Shown piece after piece: positions 51,400 through 60,107 of a stretch of 64,000 nt of DNA. The DNA is from Microbacterium jejuense (GTDB lineage Bacteria > Actinomycetota > Actinomycetes > Actinomycetales > Microbacteriaceae): contig NZ_JAEUAW010000002.1 in NCBI RefSeq assembly GCF_019511665.1, positions 310,001 through 374,000 of the forward strand, in the 5' to 3' direction. The notes under the pieces are model-generated. The model was not told where the DNA came from. It was given only the letters and a program-made list of their open reading frames with translations, and did no database searches. The stretch's first letter is position 1, and every line of letters begins with the position of its first letter. The position numbers and the translations under genes were made by a program.

Positions 51400-52512
51400 G
51401 TGACCGACGCGCCTGAGTTCCCCGTCCGCGTGCGCCCCGAGGTCGCCGCGCTTCCCCCGTACAAGCAGGGCAAGCAGGCCGGCGCCGAGGCGTTCAAGCT
51501 CTCCAGCAACGAGAACCCCTTCGATCCGCTGCCCGGGGTGCTCGGGCGCGTGCAGGCCGCGACCGCGCTGAACCGCTACCCCGACGCGACGGCCGCACGC
51601 CTGCGCGAGCGGCTCGGCGAACGCTACGGCGTCGGGGCCGACGGCGTGCACATCGGCGCGGGGAGCGTGTCGATCCTCGCGCAGCTGGTGCAGGCGACCG
51701 CCGGACCGGGCGACGAGGTCATGTACGCCTGGCGCTCGTTCGAGGCGTACCCGTGGCTGGCCGTCGTCGCCGGTGCAACCGCCGTGCAGGTACCGCTCGC
51801 CGCGGGCGCGCGGCACGACCTCGACGCGATGGCCGCCGCCGTCACCGACCGCACGCGGGCGATCATCGTGTGCAGCCCCAACAACCCGACGGGCCCGATC
51901 GTCACGCAGGCCGAGTTCGACGACTTCATCGCGAAGGTGCCGTCCGACATCCTGGTGATCCTCGATGAGGCGTACGCGGAGTTCGTCACCGACCCCGACG
52001 CCGTGCACGGCGAGGCGGTGCTGGCGAGCGGTGCGCACCCCAACGTCGTCGTGCTGCGCACCTTCTCGAAGGCGTACGGCCTGGCGGGCCTACGCGTCGG
52101 ATACGCCGTCGGCCACCCCCGCATCCTCGACGCGGCGCGCAGCACCGCGATCCCGCTGTCGGTGACCGCGTTCGGCGAAGAGGCGGCCCTGGCGAGCCTG
52201 GAGGTCGAGGACGAGCTGCTCGAGCGGGTCGGCGTCATCGCGGAACGCCGCGATCGCCTGGCGGCGGCGCTGCGCGCGGCCGGCTGGGCCGTCCCGGACG
52301 CGCAGGGCAACTTCGTGTGGCTGCCCGCCGGCGACGAGACGCTCGCCATCGCGGGGGCGTTCGAAGAGGCAGGGCTGATCGTCCGGCCGTTCGCCGGTGA
52401 CGGTATCCGCATCTCGGTCGGCGAAGAAGAGTCTGTCGATAAGGTCCTACGGATCGCGGAATCCGTTGTGAAGGACCTCCCAGAAGGCCACGCGGGACGC
52501 GGGCTAGCGTAG
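51400..52512 (+). CDS. hisC: Histidinol-phosphate/aromatic aminotransferase
   Basis: This 370-residue PLP enzyme of fold type I transfers an amino group in histidine or aromatic amino-acid synthesis. Motifs seen are [32 protein letters not shown], the PLP lysine in [18 protein letters not shown] and the final Arg in GIRISVG. A separate hisC is likely in a his operon, so this stand-alone copy may use phenylalanine or a related acid (pat-type). GTG 51400 is probably leaderless. Confidence 0.9.
   Translation: MTDAPEFPVRVRPEVAALPPYKQGKQAGAEAFKLSSNENPFDPLPGVLGRVQAATALNRYPDATAARLRERLGERYGVGADGVHIGAGSVSILAQLVQATAGPGDEVMYAWRSFEAYPWLAVVAGATAVQVPLAAGARHDLDAMAAAVTDRTRAIIVCSPNNPTGPIVTQAEFDDFIAKVPSDILVILDEAYAEFVTDPDAVHGEAVLASGAHPNVVVLRTFSKAYGLAGLRVGYAVGHPRILDAARSTAIPLSVTAFGEEAALASLEVEDELLERVGVIAERRDRLAAALRAAGWAVPDAQGNFVWLPAGDETLAIAGAFEEAGLIVRPFAGDGIRISVGEEESVDKVLRIAESVVKDLPEGHAGRGLA
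52505..52510 (+). promoter_or_regulatory. Possible leaderless -10 for E1alpha (TAGCGT)
   Basis: TAGCGT overlaps the hisC stop codon and is followed by six bases and the GTG at 52517. This would allow separate expression of the dehydrogenase genes. Confidence 0.4.
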
Positions 52513-52516
52513 AACG

Positions 52517-53698
52517 GTGACCCCGCCTGAAGACTCGGTGCTGACCGACGCCACGGCAACGGACGCCGGTACGTCGGCCACCGACACCACCACCGTCCGC
52601 TTCCTCGATGCGGACGGGACGTTCGCGCCCACGCCCGCCGCCGAGCGGTACCGCGAGGCCGTCGACGGTCTCAGTGACGCCGACCTCGAGACCTTCTACC
52701 GCGACATGGCGGTGATCCGCGCCTTCGACGTGCAGGCCACCAACCTCCAGCGGCAGGGGCAACTCGCCCTGTGGCCGCCGAGCTACGGCCAGGAGGCGGC
52801 GCAGGTCGGCTCCGCCCGCGCCGCACGCGCCCAGGACCACCTGTTCCCGTCCTACCGCGAGCACGTCGTGACGAAGATCCGCGGCGTCGACCCGATCGAC
52901 ATCGTCCGGGTCATGCGCGGCCTCTCGCACGGCGGGTGGGATCCGAGCGACCCGAAGAACGGCAACACGCACATCTACACGCTCGTGCTCGGCTCGCAGA
53001 CGCTGCACGCCACCGGCTTCGGCATGGGGCTCGTCTTCGACGGCCGCTGCGGCACCGGCGACCCCGAGCGCGACGAGGCCGTCATCGTCTACTACGGCGA
53101 CGGCGCGTCGAGCCAGGGCGACGTCCACGAGGCGATGGTGTTCGCCGCGAGCTACCGCACCCCCGAGGTGTTCTTCCTGCAGAACAACCAGTGGGCGATC
53201 TCGGTGCCGGTGGCCACGCAGTCGCGGTCGCCGCTGTACAGGCGCGGGGAGGGCTACGGCATGCCGAGCATCCGCATCGACGGCAACGACGTGCTGGCCA
53301 GCTGGGCCGTCACGCGCGCCGCGCTCGACGAGGCGCGCGCCGGCGAGGGTCCGCGTGCCATCGAGGCGATGACCTACCGCCTCGGCGCCCACACCACGAG
53401 CGACGACCCCACGAAGTACCGCACGTCCGACGAAGAGGAGTCGTGGCGCCGACGCGACCCGATCGCCCGCATGCAGGCGTTCCTCCGAGGCCGCGGTGCG
53501 TCCGACGCGTTCTTCGCGGACGTGGATGCCGAGGCTCAGGCTCTCGCCGACGACGTGCGTGAGCGCACCAATGCACTGGGAGGCCTCGACGCCGACACGA
53601 TGTTCGCGCACGTCTACTCCGAGGAGCATCCCCTGATCGACCAGCAGCGTCAGTGGCTCGCCGCGTACGAGGCATCCTTCGAGGGAGGCCAGGCGTGA
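52517..53698 (+). CDS. pdhA: 2-oxoacid dehydrogenase E1 component, alpha subunit
   Basis: This 393-residue subunit binds thiamine diphosphate and decarboxylates pyruvate or a branched-chain 2-oxoacid. The ThDP motif GDGASSQGDVHEAM...NNQW lies at about 196-228. Also seen are GQLALWPPSYGQEAAQVGSA, RGLSHGG and the phosphorylation-loop-like YRLGAHTTSDDPTKYR. The first 30 residues are Thr/Asp-rich. The GTG start is probably leaderless. It overlaps the beta-subunit gene by 4 bases (GTGA). Whether the substrate is pyruvate or branched-chain acids cannot be told by eye. Confidence 0.9.
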   Translation: MTPPEDSVLTDATATDAGTSATDTTTVRFLDADGTFAPTPAAERYREAVDGLSDADLETFYRDMAVIRAFDVQATNLQRQGQLALWPPSYGQEAAQVGSARAARAQDHLFPSYREHVVTKIRGVDPIDIVRVMRGLSHGGWDPSDPKNGNTHIYTLVLGSQTLHATGFGMGLVFDGRCGTGDPERDEAVIVYYGDGASSQGDVHEAMVFAASYRTPEVFFLQNNQWAISVPVATQSRSPLYRRGEGYGMPSIRIDGNDVLASWAVTRAALDEARAGEGPRAIEAMTYRLGAHTTSDDPTKYRTSDEEESWRRRDPIARMQAFLRGRGASDAFFADVDAEAQALADDVRERTNALGGLDADTMFAHVYSEEHPLIDQQRQWLAAYEASFEGGQA

Positions 53699-54678
53699 CG
53701 GGCATCGAGACGCTCCCGCTCAGCCGCGCGATCAACGCCGGCCTGCGCGAGGCGCTCGCCGGCAGCGACCGCGTGCTGCTGATGGGCGAGGACATCGGCA
53801 AGCTCGGCGGCGTGTTCCGCGTCACCGAGGGGCTGCAGGCCGAGTTCGGCGAGCAGCGCGTGCTCGACACGCCCCTGGCGGAGTCGGGTCTGGTCGGCAC
53901 CGCGATCGGCCTCGCGATGGCCGGGTTCCGCCCGGTCGTCGAGATCCAGTTCGACGGCTTCGTGTTCCCGGCCTTCGACCAGATCACGACGCAGCTGGCC
54001 AAGCTCACCAACCGGCACGAGGGCGCGCTGCAGATGCCCGTCGTGATCCGCATCCCCTACGGCGGGCACATCGGCGCGGTCGAGCACCACCAGGAGAGCC
54101 CCGAGGCGTACTTCACCCACACGCCGGGTCTGCGGGTCGTCAGCCCGTCGACGCCGAACGACGGCTACTGGATGATCCAGGACGCCATCGCGTCGCCCGA
54201 CCCGGTGATCTTCCTCGAGCCGAAGAGCAAGTACTGGCAGAAGGGCGAGGTCGACACGAACGCCCGCGCGCTGCCGCTGCACGCGTCGCGCGTGGTCCGC
54301 CGCGGCACCGACGTCACGCTCGTCGGCCACGGCGCCATGGTGACGACGATGCTGCAGGCCGCTGCGCTGGCAGAGTCCGAGGGCACCAGCATCGAGGTCG
54401 TCGACCTGCGCTCGCTGTCGCCGATCGACTACGGCCCCATCCTCGAGTCCGTCCGCCGCACCGGCCGCATGGTCTACGCGCAGGAGGCGCAGGGCTTCAC
54501 GTCGCTCGGCTCCGAGGTCGCGGCGACCGTCATGGAGCAGGCGTTCTACGCGCTGGAGGCCCCGGTGCTGCGCGTGTCGGGCTTCGACGTGCCCTTCCCC
54601 CCGGCCAAGCTCGAAGGCGTCTACCTGCCGGACGCCGACCGCATCCTCGAGGCCGTCGACCGGTCCCTCGCCTACTGA
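53695..54678 (+). CDS. pdhB: 2-oxoacid dehydrogenase E1 component, beta subunit
   Basis: This 327-residue subunit completes the E1 heterotetramer. It has LMGEDIGKLGGVFRVTEGL (catalytic Glu), DTPLAESGLVGTAIGLAMAG, EIQFDGFVFPAFDQI and the C-terminal VYAQEAQGFTSLGSEVAATV. GGAGG lies just upstream of GTG 53695, which overlaps the pdhA stop. A 114-base gap with a large dyad follows before the E2 gene. Confidence 0.92.
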   Translation: MTGIETLPLSRAINAGLREALAGSDRVLLMGEDIGKLGGVFRVTEGLQAEFGEQRVLDTPLAESGLVGTAIGLAMAGFRPVVEIQFDGFVFPAFDQITTQLAKLTNRHEGALQMPVVIRIPYGGHIGAVEHHQESPEAYFTHTPGLRVVSPSTPNDGYWMIQDAIASPDPVIFLEPKSKYWQKGEVDTNARALPLHASRVVRRGTDVTLVGHGAMVTTMLQAAALAESEGTSIEVVDLRSLSPIDYGPILESVRRTGRMVYAQEAQGFTSLGSEVAATVMEQAFYALEAPVLRVSGFDVPFPPAKLEGVYLPDADRILEAVDRSLAY

Positions 54679-54721
54679 CCCCCGTCCTCCCTCTCGCCCT
54701 CCGATGTTGACTTGGCGTATA

Positions 54722-54750
54722 TGTACGACACGCCGGGCGTGTCGCGTACA
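54722..54750. promoter_or_regulatory. Large dyad upstream of the E2 gene
   Basis: TGTACGACACGCC (54722-54734) is repeated inverted as GGCGTGTCGCGTACA (54736-54750); the arms differ by a two-base insertion. TTGACT at 54707-54712 is a -35-like hexamer just before it. The dyad ends about 40 bases before the E2 start. It could be an operator or a processing hairpin. As a terminator it would be unusual because TGTACA ends are AT-rich. Confidence 0.45.
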
Positions 54751-54792
54751 TTCAAGGCAAGTCACGGAGCGCGCAGGGCGAAAGGAACTCGC

Positions 54793-56160
54793 ATGAGCAC
54801 CCAGACATTCGTCCTCCCCGACGTCGGTGAAGGACTCACCGAGGCCGAGATCGTGCAGTGGCGCGTCGCACCCGGCGACAGCGTCGCCGTCAACGACGTG
54901 CTGGTCGAGATCGAGACCGCGAAGTCGCTCGTCGAGCTGCCGTCGCCGTTCTCGGGCACCGTGGGCGAACTGCTCGCGGCCGAGGGCGACACCGTCGACG
55001 TGGGCGCCCCGATCATCACGATCGCCTCCGGCGCGGGAGTGGATGCCTCGTCCCCGGCGACCGTCGGACAGTCCGAGCACGGCGAGCCCGCCGACGCGGA
55101 CGGCGACAAGGGCGAGGGCGCGGTGCTGGTCGGGTACGGGACCGGCGGGCACGTGCAGTCGCGTCGCCGCAAGCCGGCAGCGCCGGCCGAGGAGCGGGTG
55201 GCGGCATCCGTCGGCGTCGTCGCCAAGCCGCCGATCCGCAAGCTCGCGCGGGACCTGGGGGTCGACCTCGCCGCCGTCACGCCCAGCGGCCCCGCCGGCG
55301 AGGTGACCCGCGACGACGTCGTCAAGCACGCGTCGCAGGCGAGCGTGTTCCGCAACATCGAGACGCCCGAGTGGGGCGACGTGCGCGAGGAGACGATCCC
55401 CGCGCCGGCGCGCACGGCGCCCGTCGTGGCGCCCGCCACTCCCGCGCCGGACGCCGCGGGCCGCGAGGAGACCATCGCCGTCAAGGGCGTGCGCAAGGCC
55501 ACCTCGTCGGCCATGGTGCAGTCGGCCTACTCGGCGCCGCACGTGTCGGTGTGGACCGACGTCGACGCCACGCGCACGATGGAGCTCGTCAAGCGGCTGA
55601 AGGCTTCGCCGGACTTCGCCGACATCCGCGTCTCGCCGCTGCTCATCATGGCGCGCGCCGTGATCTGGGCGACGCGCCGCACGCCGATGGTGAACGCCGC
55701 ATGGGTCGATGCCGAGGGCGGTGCCGAGATCCGCGTGCGCCGCTACGTCAACCTCGGCATCGCGGCCGCCACCCCGCGCGGCCTCCTGGTGCCCAACATC
55801 AAGGACGCGCAGGACCTGTCGATGCGTGAGCTCGCCAAGGCGCTCGAGAAGCTCACCCTGACGGCGCGCGAGGGCAGGACGACCCCCGCCGATCAGCAGG
55901 GCGGCACCATCACGATCACGAACATCGGCGTGTTCGGGATGGATGCCGGCACGCCGATCATCAATCCCGGCGAGTCCGGCATCGTCGCCCTCGGCACGAT
56001 CCGGCAGAAGCCGTGGGTCGTCGACGGCGAGGTGCGTCCCCGCTTCGTGACGACGGTCGCGGGCTCGTTCGACCACCGTGTGATCGACGGCGACGGGATG
56101 TCGCGCTTCATCGCCGACGTGGCGTCGATCCTCGAAGAGCCCGCCCTGCTGTTGGACTGA
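54793..56160 (+). CDS. 2-oxoacid dehydrogenase E2 component (dihydrolipoamide acyltransferase)
   Basis: This 455-residue core enzyme moves the acyl group to CoA. It has one lipoyl domain (about 1-78; lipoyl Lys44 in EIETAKS), a linker, an E1/E3-binding domain ([20 protein letters not shown], about 143-180), a Pro/Ala linker and the catalytic domain (about 225-455) with [11 protein letters not shown] near the end. AAAGGA lies upstream of ATG 54793. No E3 gene is in the window, so lipoamide dehydrogenase must come from elsewhere. Confidence 0.93.
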   Translation: MSTQTFVLPDVGEGLTEAEIVQWRVAPGDSVAVNDVLVEIETAKSLVELPSPFSGTVGELLAAEGDTVDVGAPIITIASGAGVDASSPATVGQSEHGEPADADGDKGEGAVLVGYGTGGHVQSRRRKPAAPAEERVAASVGVVAKPPIRKLARDLGVDLAAVTPSGPAGEVTRDDVVKHASQASVFRNIETPEWGDVREETIPAPARTAPVVAPATPAPDAAGREETIAVKGVRKATSSAMVQSAYSAPHVSVWTDVDATRTMELVKRLKASPDFADIRVSPLLIMARAVIWATRRTPMVNAAWVDAEGGAEIRVRRYVNLGIAAATPRGLLVPNIKDAQDLSMRELAKALEKLTLTAREGRTTPADQQGGTITITNIGVFGMDAGTPIINPGESGIVALGTIRQKPWVVDGEVRPRFVTTVAGSFDHRVIDGDGMSRFIADVASILEEPALLLD

Positions 56161-56166
56161 CGCGGG

Positions 56167-56811
56167 TCAGCGCACGGTCGGTGCGTCGTCCGTGTCGGCC
56201 GTGCGGTGGGCGTCGCGAAGAAGGGATGCCGGGGCCACCGACCGCGGCCGGCCGAGCGTCAGCAGCAGGGCGATGGCGCACAGGCCCCCGAGCGTGCCCG
56301 CAATCAGGTCTCCCATGGTGTCGACGAGACTGTCGAGCTGCGCGAACGTGCCGAGGATGTGGTCGCTCGCGAACTCGCAGATCTCCCACGCTGCGGCGAA
56401 GGCCATCGCCGTGAGCTGGATGACGAGAATTCCGAACCACGTCGGCAGCGAGACCTCGGTCCGCTCCTCGACGCGCCGCAGCCACAGCATGCCGATCCAT
56501 GCGACCAGGACGCCCGAGTCGAAGTGGATGAGCGTGTCCCACTCGTCGATCACCCAGTACACGTGCAGCGCGCTGCCCATGAACGGCCCGGCGACGATGA
56601 AGATCAGAAAGTGCAGCTGCAGCGCGCGCGGCAGCGTCGTGCGGAACAGCAGCTCGGCCGCCGCGGGCGCCCACATCGACAGTGCGAGCAGCACGGTGAG
56701 CAGCACCTCGACGTCGAGGCCTGCTGCCGCGAGCACGAGCGCCACCACGATCACGGCCACCTGGAACGGCAGCGCCAGAAGCAGGGATCGGCGGATCGCC
56801 TTGAGACGCAC
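56167..56811 (-). CDS. YjdF/DUF2238-like membrane protein
   Basis: This 214-residue protein has about six membrane helices. DEWDTLIHFDSGVLVAWIGM, AAWEICEFASDHIL and LVDTMGDLIAGTLGG match the DUF2238 pattern of conserved Asp/His/Glu residues. The role is unknown. The GTG start lies six bases after a TAGGGT -10. It is divergent from znuA by 79 bases, so the same region could respond to Zur, but the box covers only the znuA -35. Confidence 0.75.
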   Translation of the reverse strand: MRLKAIRRSLLLALPFQVAVIVVALVLAAAGLDVEVLLTVLLALSMWAPAAAELLFRTTLPRALQLHFLIFIVAGPFMGSALHVYWVIDEWDTLIHFDSGVLVAWIGMLWLRRVEERTEVSLPTWFGILVIQLTAMAFAAAWEICEFASDHILGTFAQLDSLVDTMGDLIAGTLGGLCAIALLLTLGRPRSVAPASLLRDAHRTADTDDAPTVR

Positions 56812-56817
56812 GGCCCG

Positions 56818-56823
56818 ACCCTA
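56818..56823 (-). promoter_or_regulatory. Leaderless-type -10 element (TAGGGT)
   Basis: On the minus strand TAGGGT is followed by six bases and the GTG at 56811. Confidence 0.5.
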
Positions 56824-56855
56824 GCAGGCAGCGGCGATCGGCCGGCCGCGGCGAT

Positions 56856-56884
56856 TTGAGAACGATTCTCATTAGCGTTAGGGT
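56856..56884 (+). promoter_or_regulatory. znuA promoter with Zur box
   Basis: TGAGAACGATTCTCA (56857-56871) is a perfect dyad around CGA and matches the actinobacterial Zur box. It covers the -35 TTGAGA (56856-56861); the -10 TAGGGT (56879-56884) is 17 bases downstream and six bases before the ATG at 56891. Zinc-loaded Zur would block RNA polymerase. Confidence 0.85.
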
Positions 56885-56890
56885 CGAAGC

Positions 56891-57895
56891 ATGACCCCGA
56901 CTCGACGTTCGATCACCCTGCTCGGCCTGGCCGCGGCATCCACCCTCGTCCTGGCCGGGTGCGCGAGCACCGCTCCGGCAGCAGGAGGCGACGGGCGCAT
57001 CCAGATCGTCGCGTCGACGAACGTCTACGGTCAGATCGCCGAGGAGGTCGGCGGCGACCTCGTCGACGTCACCTCGATCGTGACCAACGCGTCGCAGGAT
57101 CCTCACTCGTTCGAGCCGAGCGCGCGCGACCAGCTGGCTGTCTCGAAGGCCGACCTGCTGATCGAGAACGGGGGCGGCTACGACTCGTTCCTCGACGCCC
57201 TGATCGAGTCGAGCGGCACCGAGGCCCCCGTCGTCACGGCCGTCGAGCATTCGCATGCGTGGGAGGACGCCACCGGAGAGGCGCACGACGAGAGCGATGC
57301 GGAGGGCGGCGCGACCGAAGCCGCCCACGACGACGAGCACGAGCATGACCACGACCACGATCACATCGAGGGCTTCAACGAGCACGTCTGGTACGACCCG
57401 CACACCGTCGCGCACGTCGCCGAGGCGATCGCCGAAGAGCTCGGCGAGCTGAGCCCCGACGACGCCGCCACCTTCACCGCCAACGCCGAGGCGTTCGCCG
57501 GCGAGATCGACGGTCTGGAGGCCTCGCTCGACGAGATCGCGGCGGCGCACGAGGGCGAGCAGGTGTTCGTCACCGAGCCGGTGCCGGTCTACCTGATCGA
57601 GGCGGCGGGCCTCGTCAACGCGACGCCCGAGGCCTTCAGCGAGGCGGTCGAAGAGGGGCAGGACGTGCCGCCGGCGACCCTGCTCGAGTCGCAGCAGCTC
57701 ATCCGCGGCGGCGACGTGCGGCTCGTGATCACCAACGCGCAGACCGGCGGGGCCGAGACGCAGGCGGTGGTCGACGAGGCCGACGGGCTCGGCATCCCGG
57801 TGATCGCGTTTTCTGAAACGCTGCCCGAGGGGGAGACTTACATCTCGTGGATGCAGGCGAACATCGAGGCGATCAGCACGGCGCTGCAGGCGTGA
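56891..57895 (+). CDS. znuA: Zinc ABC transporter substrate-binding lipoprotein
   Basis: This 334-residue lipoprotein captures zinc outside the membrane. The lipobox LVLAGC places the lipid on Cys24. Ligand motifs are DPHSFEPS (about 74-81), the His/Asp/Glu-rich loop HDDEHEHDHDHDH (about 137-149), HVWYDPHTV and the C-terminal IAFSETL. The acidic His loop is the usual mark of zinc-type cluster A-I proteins. It is the first gene of znuACB under the Zur box and overlaps znuC by 4 bases (GTGA). Confidence 0.93.
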   Translation: MTPTRRSITLLGLAAASTLVLAGCASTAPAAGGDGRIQIVASTNVYGQIAEEVGGDLVDVTSIVTNASQDPHSFEPSARDQLAVSKADLLIENGGGYDSFLDALIESSGTEAPVVTAVEHSHAWEDATGEAHDESDAEGGATEAAHDDEHEHDHDHDHIEGFNEHVWYDPHTVAHVAEAIAEELGELSPDDAATFTANAEAFAGEIDGLEASLDEIAAAHEGEQVFVTEPVPVYLIEAAGLVNATPEAFSEAVEEGQDVPPATLLESQQLIRGGDVRLVITNAQTGGAETQAVVDEADGLGIPVIAFSETLPEGETYISWMQANIEAISTALQA

Positions 57896-58728
57896 CGCCG
57901 GACGCACGCACCTCGGAGCGCCCGGTCGTCCTGAGCATCCGGGATGCCGCACTGCAGCGGGGTCCGCGCGAGCTGTGGTCGGGGCTCGACCTCGACGTCC
58001 ACGCCGGTGAGCTCGTGGCCGTCCTCGGCCCGAGCGGATCGGGCAAGACCACGCTGCTGCGCGCCATCCTCGGCCTGGAGCCCCTGTCGCGCGGCAGCAT
58101 CGAGGTCGAAGGCGCGGCCGTGGCGCACCGGGGCAGCCGCCGCATCGGCTACATCCCGCAGGCCCGGCCGCTGCCCCGCGACACGTCGCTGCGGGGACGC
58201 GACCTCGTGACGCTCGGCGTCGACGGCCACCGCTTCGGCCTGCCGCTTCCGCGTCGAGGCGACCGCGCACGCGTCGACGCCCTCATCGACGCGGTCGGCG
58301 CACGAGGCTTCGCCGACCGCCCGGTCGGCGAGCTGTCTGGCGGTGAGCAGCAGCGGCTGCGCGCCGGGCAGGCCCTCGCCGACGATCCGCCGCTGCTGCT
58401 GTGCGACGAGCCGCTCACGAGCCTCGATCTCGCCAACCAGCAGGCCGTCATCGGCCTCATCGACCGTCATCGCCGCGAGCGCGGTGCGGCCGTGCTCCTC
58501 GTCACCCACGACATCAACCCGCTCCTCGGCAAGGTCGACCGCATCCTGTACATCGCCAACGGGCGCTTCACCCTCGGCACGCCCCAGGAGGTGCTGCGCT
58601 CGGACGTGCTCACGGCGCTGTACGGCGCGCACGTGTTCGTGCTGCGCGCGGGCGACCGGCTCGTCGTGGTCGGAGCGCCCGACGCCGAGGCATCCCATCA
58701 CCACCACGAAGGCCCGGTGCACGAATGA
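57892..58728 (+). CDS. znuC: Zinc ABC transporter ATP-binding protein
   Basis: This 278-residue cytoplasmic ATPase drives zinc import. It shows Walker A GPSGSGKTT (about 46-54), signature LSGGEQQRL, Walker B LLLCDEPLTSLD and switch His in LVTHDINP. GTG 57892 overlaps the znuA stop. The tail ends HHHHEGPVHE, and its last bases are the first unit of the 17-base tandem repeat. Confidence 0.93.
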   Translation: MTPDARTSERPVVLSIRDAALQRGPRELWSGLDLDVHAGELVAVLGPSGSGKTTLLRAILGLEPLSRGSIEVEGAAVAHRGSRRIGYIPQARPLPRDTSLRGRDLVTLGVDGHRFGLPLPRRGDRARVDALIDAVGARGFADRPVGELSGGEQQRLRAGQALADDPPLLLCDEPLTSLDLANQQAVIGLIDRHRRERGAAVLLVTHDINPLLGKVDRILYIANGRFTLGTPQEVLRSDVLTALYGAHVFVLRAGDRLVVVGAPDAEASHHHHEGPVHE

Positions 58729-58779
58729 GCGAGGTGCACGAATGAGCGAGGTGCACGAGTGAGCGAGGTGCACGAATGA
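58716..58779 (+). repeat. Four 17-bp tandem units forming chained mini-reading frames at the znuC-znuB junction
   Basis: GGTGCACGAATGA recurs at 58716, 58733, 58750 (with GTGA) and 58767, always 17 bases apart. Each unit carries a stop overlapping a start. Frames 58725-58745, 58742-58762 and 58759-58779 each read Met-Ser-Glu-Val-His-Glu-stop. The last stop overlaps the znuB ATG at 58776. Translation could pass from znuC to znuB through three terminations and restarts. Confidence 0.9.
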
Positions 58780-59639
58780 ACTGGGGCGACATCGCCGACG
58801 CCATGTTCGGCGGTCTGCCGTACTACGGCGAGATCCTGGCGCTCGTGTCGAACTCGGTGTGGGCCGGCGCGGTGCTGGGCCTCGTGGGCGGGCTCGTGGG
58901 CGTCTTCGTCATGCAGCGCGACATGGCGTTCGCCGTGCACGGCATCAGCGAGCTGTCGTTCGCGGGGGCGGCGGCCGCGCTGCTCATCGGCGTGGACGTC
59001 GTCACCGGCTCGATCGTCGGCTCGATCGTCGCCGCCGCCATCATCGGACTGCTCGGCGCCAAGGCGCGCGACCGCAACTCGATCATCGGCGTGCTGATGC
59101 CGTTCGGCCTGGGTCTGGGCATCCTGTTCCTGTCGCTGTACGACGGGCGCAGCGCCAACCGCTTCAGCCTGCTGACCGGCCAGATCGTATCCGTGCAGAC
59201 CGGGCAGCTGGGCTGGCTCATCGCCATCAGCGCCGTCGTCCTGCTGGGGCTGCTGCTCATCTGGCGGCCGCTGCGGTTCGACTCGCTCGACCCGCAGTCC
59301 GCCGCCGCGCGCGGGGTGCCGACCACCGCGGTGTCGCTCCTGTTCATGCTGCTGCTCGGGCTCATCGTCGCCGTCGCGGTCCACATCATCGGAGCGCTGC
59401 TCGTGATGGCGCTGCTCGTGACGCCCGCCGCCGCAGCGATGCGGGTCGCGTCCGGACCCCTGTCGGTCCCGTTGCTGTCGGCCCTGTTCGGCTTCGTGTC
59501 CGCGGTCGGCGGCATCCTCCTCGCCATCATGGGCACCCTCCCGGTGAGCCCGTACATCACGACGATCTCGTTCGTCATCTACGTCGTGTGCCGCCTCGTC
59601 GGCGCCCGCCGCGGCCGCGTCACGCGGGCGACCGCATAG
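58776..59639 (+). CDS. znuB: Zinc ABC transporter permease
   Basis: This 287-residue membrane subunit has about eight helices and forms the zinc channel. It starts MNWGDIADAMFGG and contains FVMQRDMAFAVHGISELSFA, the metal-transport signature of ZnuB/TroC-type permeases, then ALLVMALLVTPAAAAMRVAS. Its ATG is embedded in the last 17-base repeat unit. The zur start follows the stop by 45 bases. Confidence 0.92.
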   Translation: MNWGDIADAMFGGLPYYGEILALVSNSVWAGAVLGLVGGLVGVFVMQRDMAFAVHGISELSFAGAAAALLIGVDVVTGSIVGSIVAAAIIGLLGAKARDRNSIIGVLMPFGLGLGILFLSLYDGRSANRFSLLTGQIVSVQTGQLGWLIAISAVVLLGLLLIWRPLRFDSLDPQSAAARGVPTTAVSLLFMLLLGLIVAVAVHIIGALLVMALLVTPAAAAMRVASGPLSVPLLSALFGFVSAVGGILLAIMGTLPVSPYITTISFVIYVVCRLVGARRGRVTRATA

Positions 59640-59671
59640 CCGGTGCCCGGCTCGCGTCCAGGGGGCACCGG

Positions 59672-59677
59672 TAGACT
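59672..59677 (+). promoter_or_regulatory. Internal leaderless-type -10 of zur (TAGACT)
   Basis: TAGACT is followed by seven bases and the ATG at 59685. It would let zur be expressed without the znuA promoter. Confidence 0.5.
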
Positions 59678-59684
59678 CCCGGCC

Positions 59685-60107
59685 ATGGTCCAGCGCAACA
59701 CGTGGCAGCGCGAACGCGTGCGCGAAGCGCTGACGGACGCCCGCGGATTCGTCAGTGCACAGTCGCTGCACGCGACCCTCCGCGACGAGAACACGGGCAT
59801 CGGCCTGGCCACCGTGTACCGAGCCCTCGCCGGGCTCGCCGCGCAGGGCGAGGCCGATTCGCTGCAGAGCCCCGAGGGCGAGGCGCTGTACCGCGCGTGC
59901 GTCAGCGCAGGGCACCACCACCACCTCATCTGCCGCTCGTGCGGACTGACGGTCGAGATCGAGGCCACCGACGTGGAGCAGTGGGCGCGCGCCACCGCCG
60001 AGCGCCACGGCTTCCGCGACGCCGAGCACGTCGTCGACATCTTCGGGCTGTGCGCGGCCTGCGCCGCCACCGCCGACTCGCGCGCCGAGAAGCGTGACGC
60101 GCACTGA
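59685..60107 (+). CDS. zur: Fur-family zinc uptake regulator
   Basis: This 140-residue repressor has the Fur winged helix (FVSAQSLHATLRDENTGIGL, then TVYRALAGLA), the regulatory zinc site around AGHHHHLICRSCG and structural-zinc cysteine pairs CRSC and CAAC. Placement inside the znu cluster and the Zur box at znuA support Zur rather than Fur. A local TAGACT -10 suggests independent transcription. The following gene starts 14 bases before its stop. Confidence 0.93.
   Translation: MVQRNTWQRERVREALTDARGFVSAQSLHATLRDENTGIGLATVYRALAGLAAQGEADSLQSPEGEALYRACVSAGHHHHLICRSCGLTVEIEATDVEQWARATAERHGFRDAEHVVDIFGLCAACAATADSRAEKRDAH

Noticed and set aside
54722-54750. Terminator between E1beta and E2
   Set aside because: The arms have mismatched length and AT-containing ends, and E2 is needed in the same complex, so an operator or processing site is more likely.
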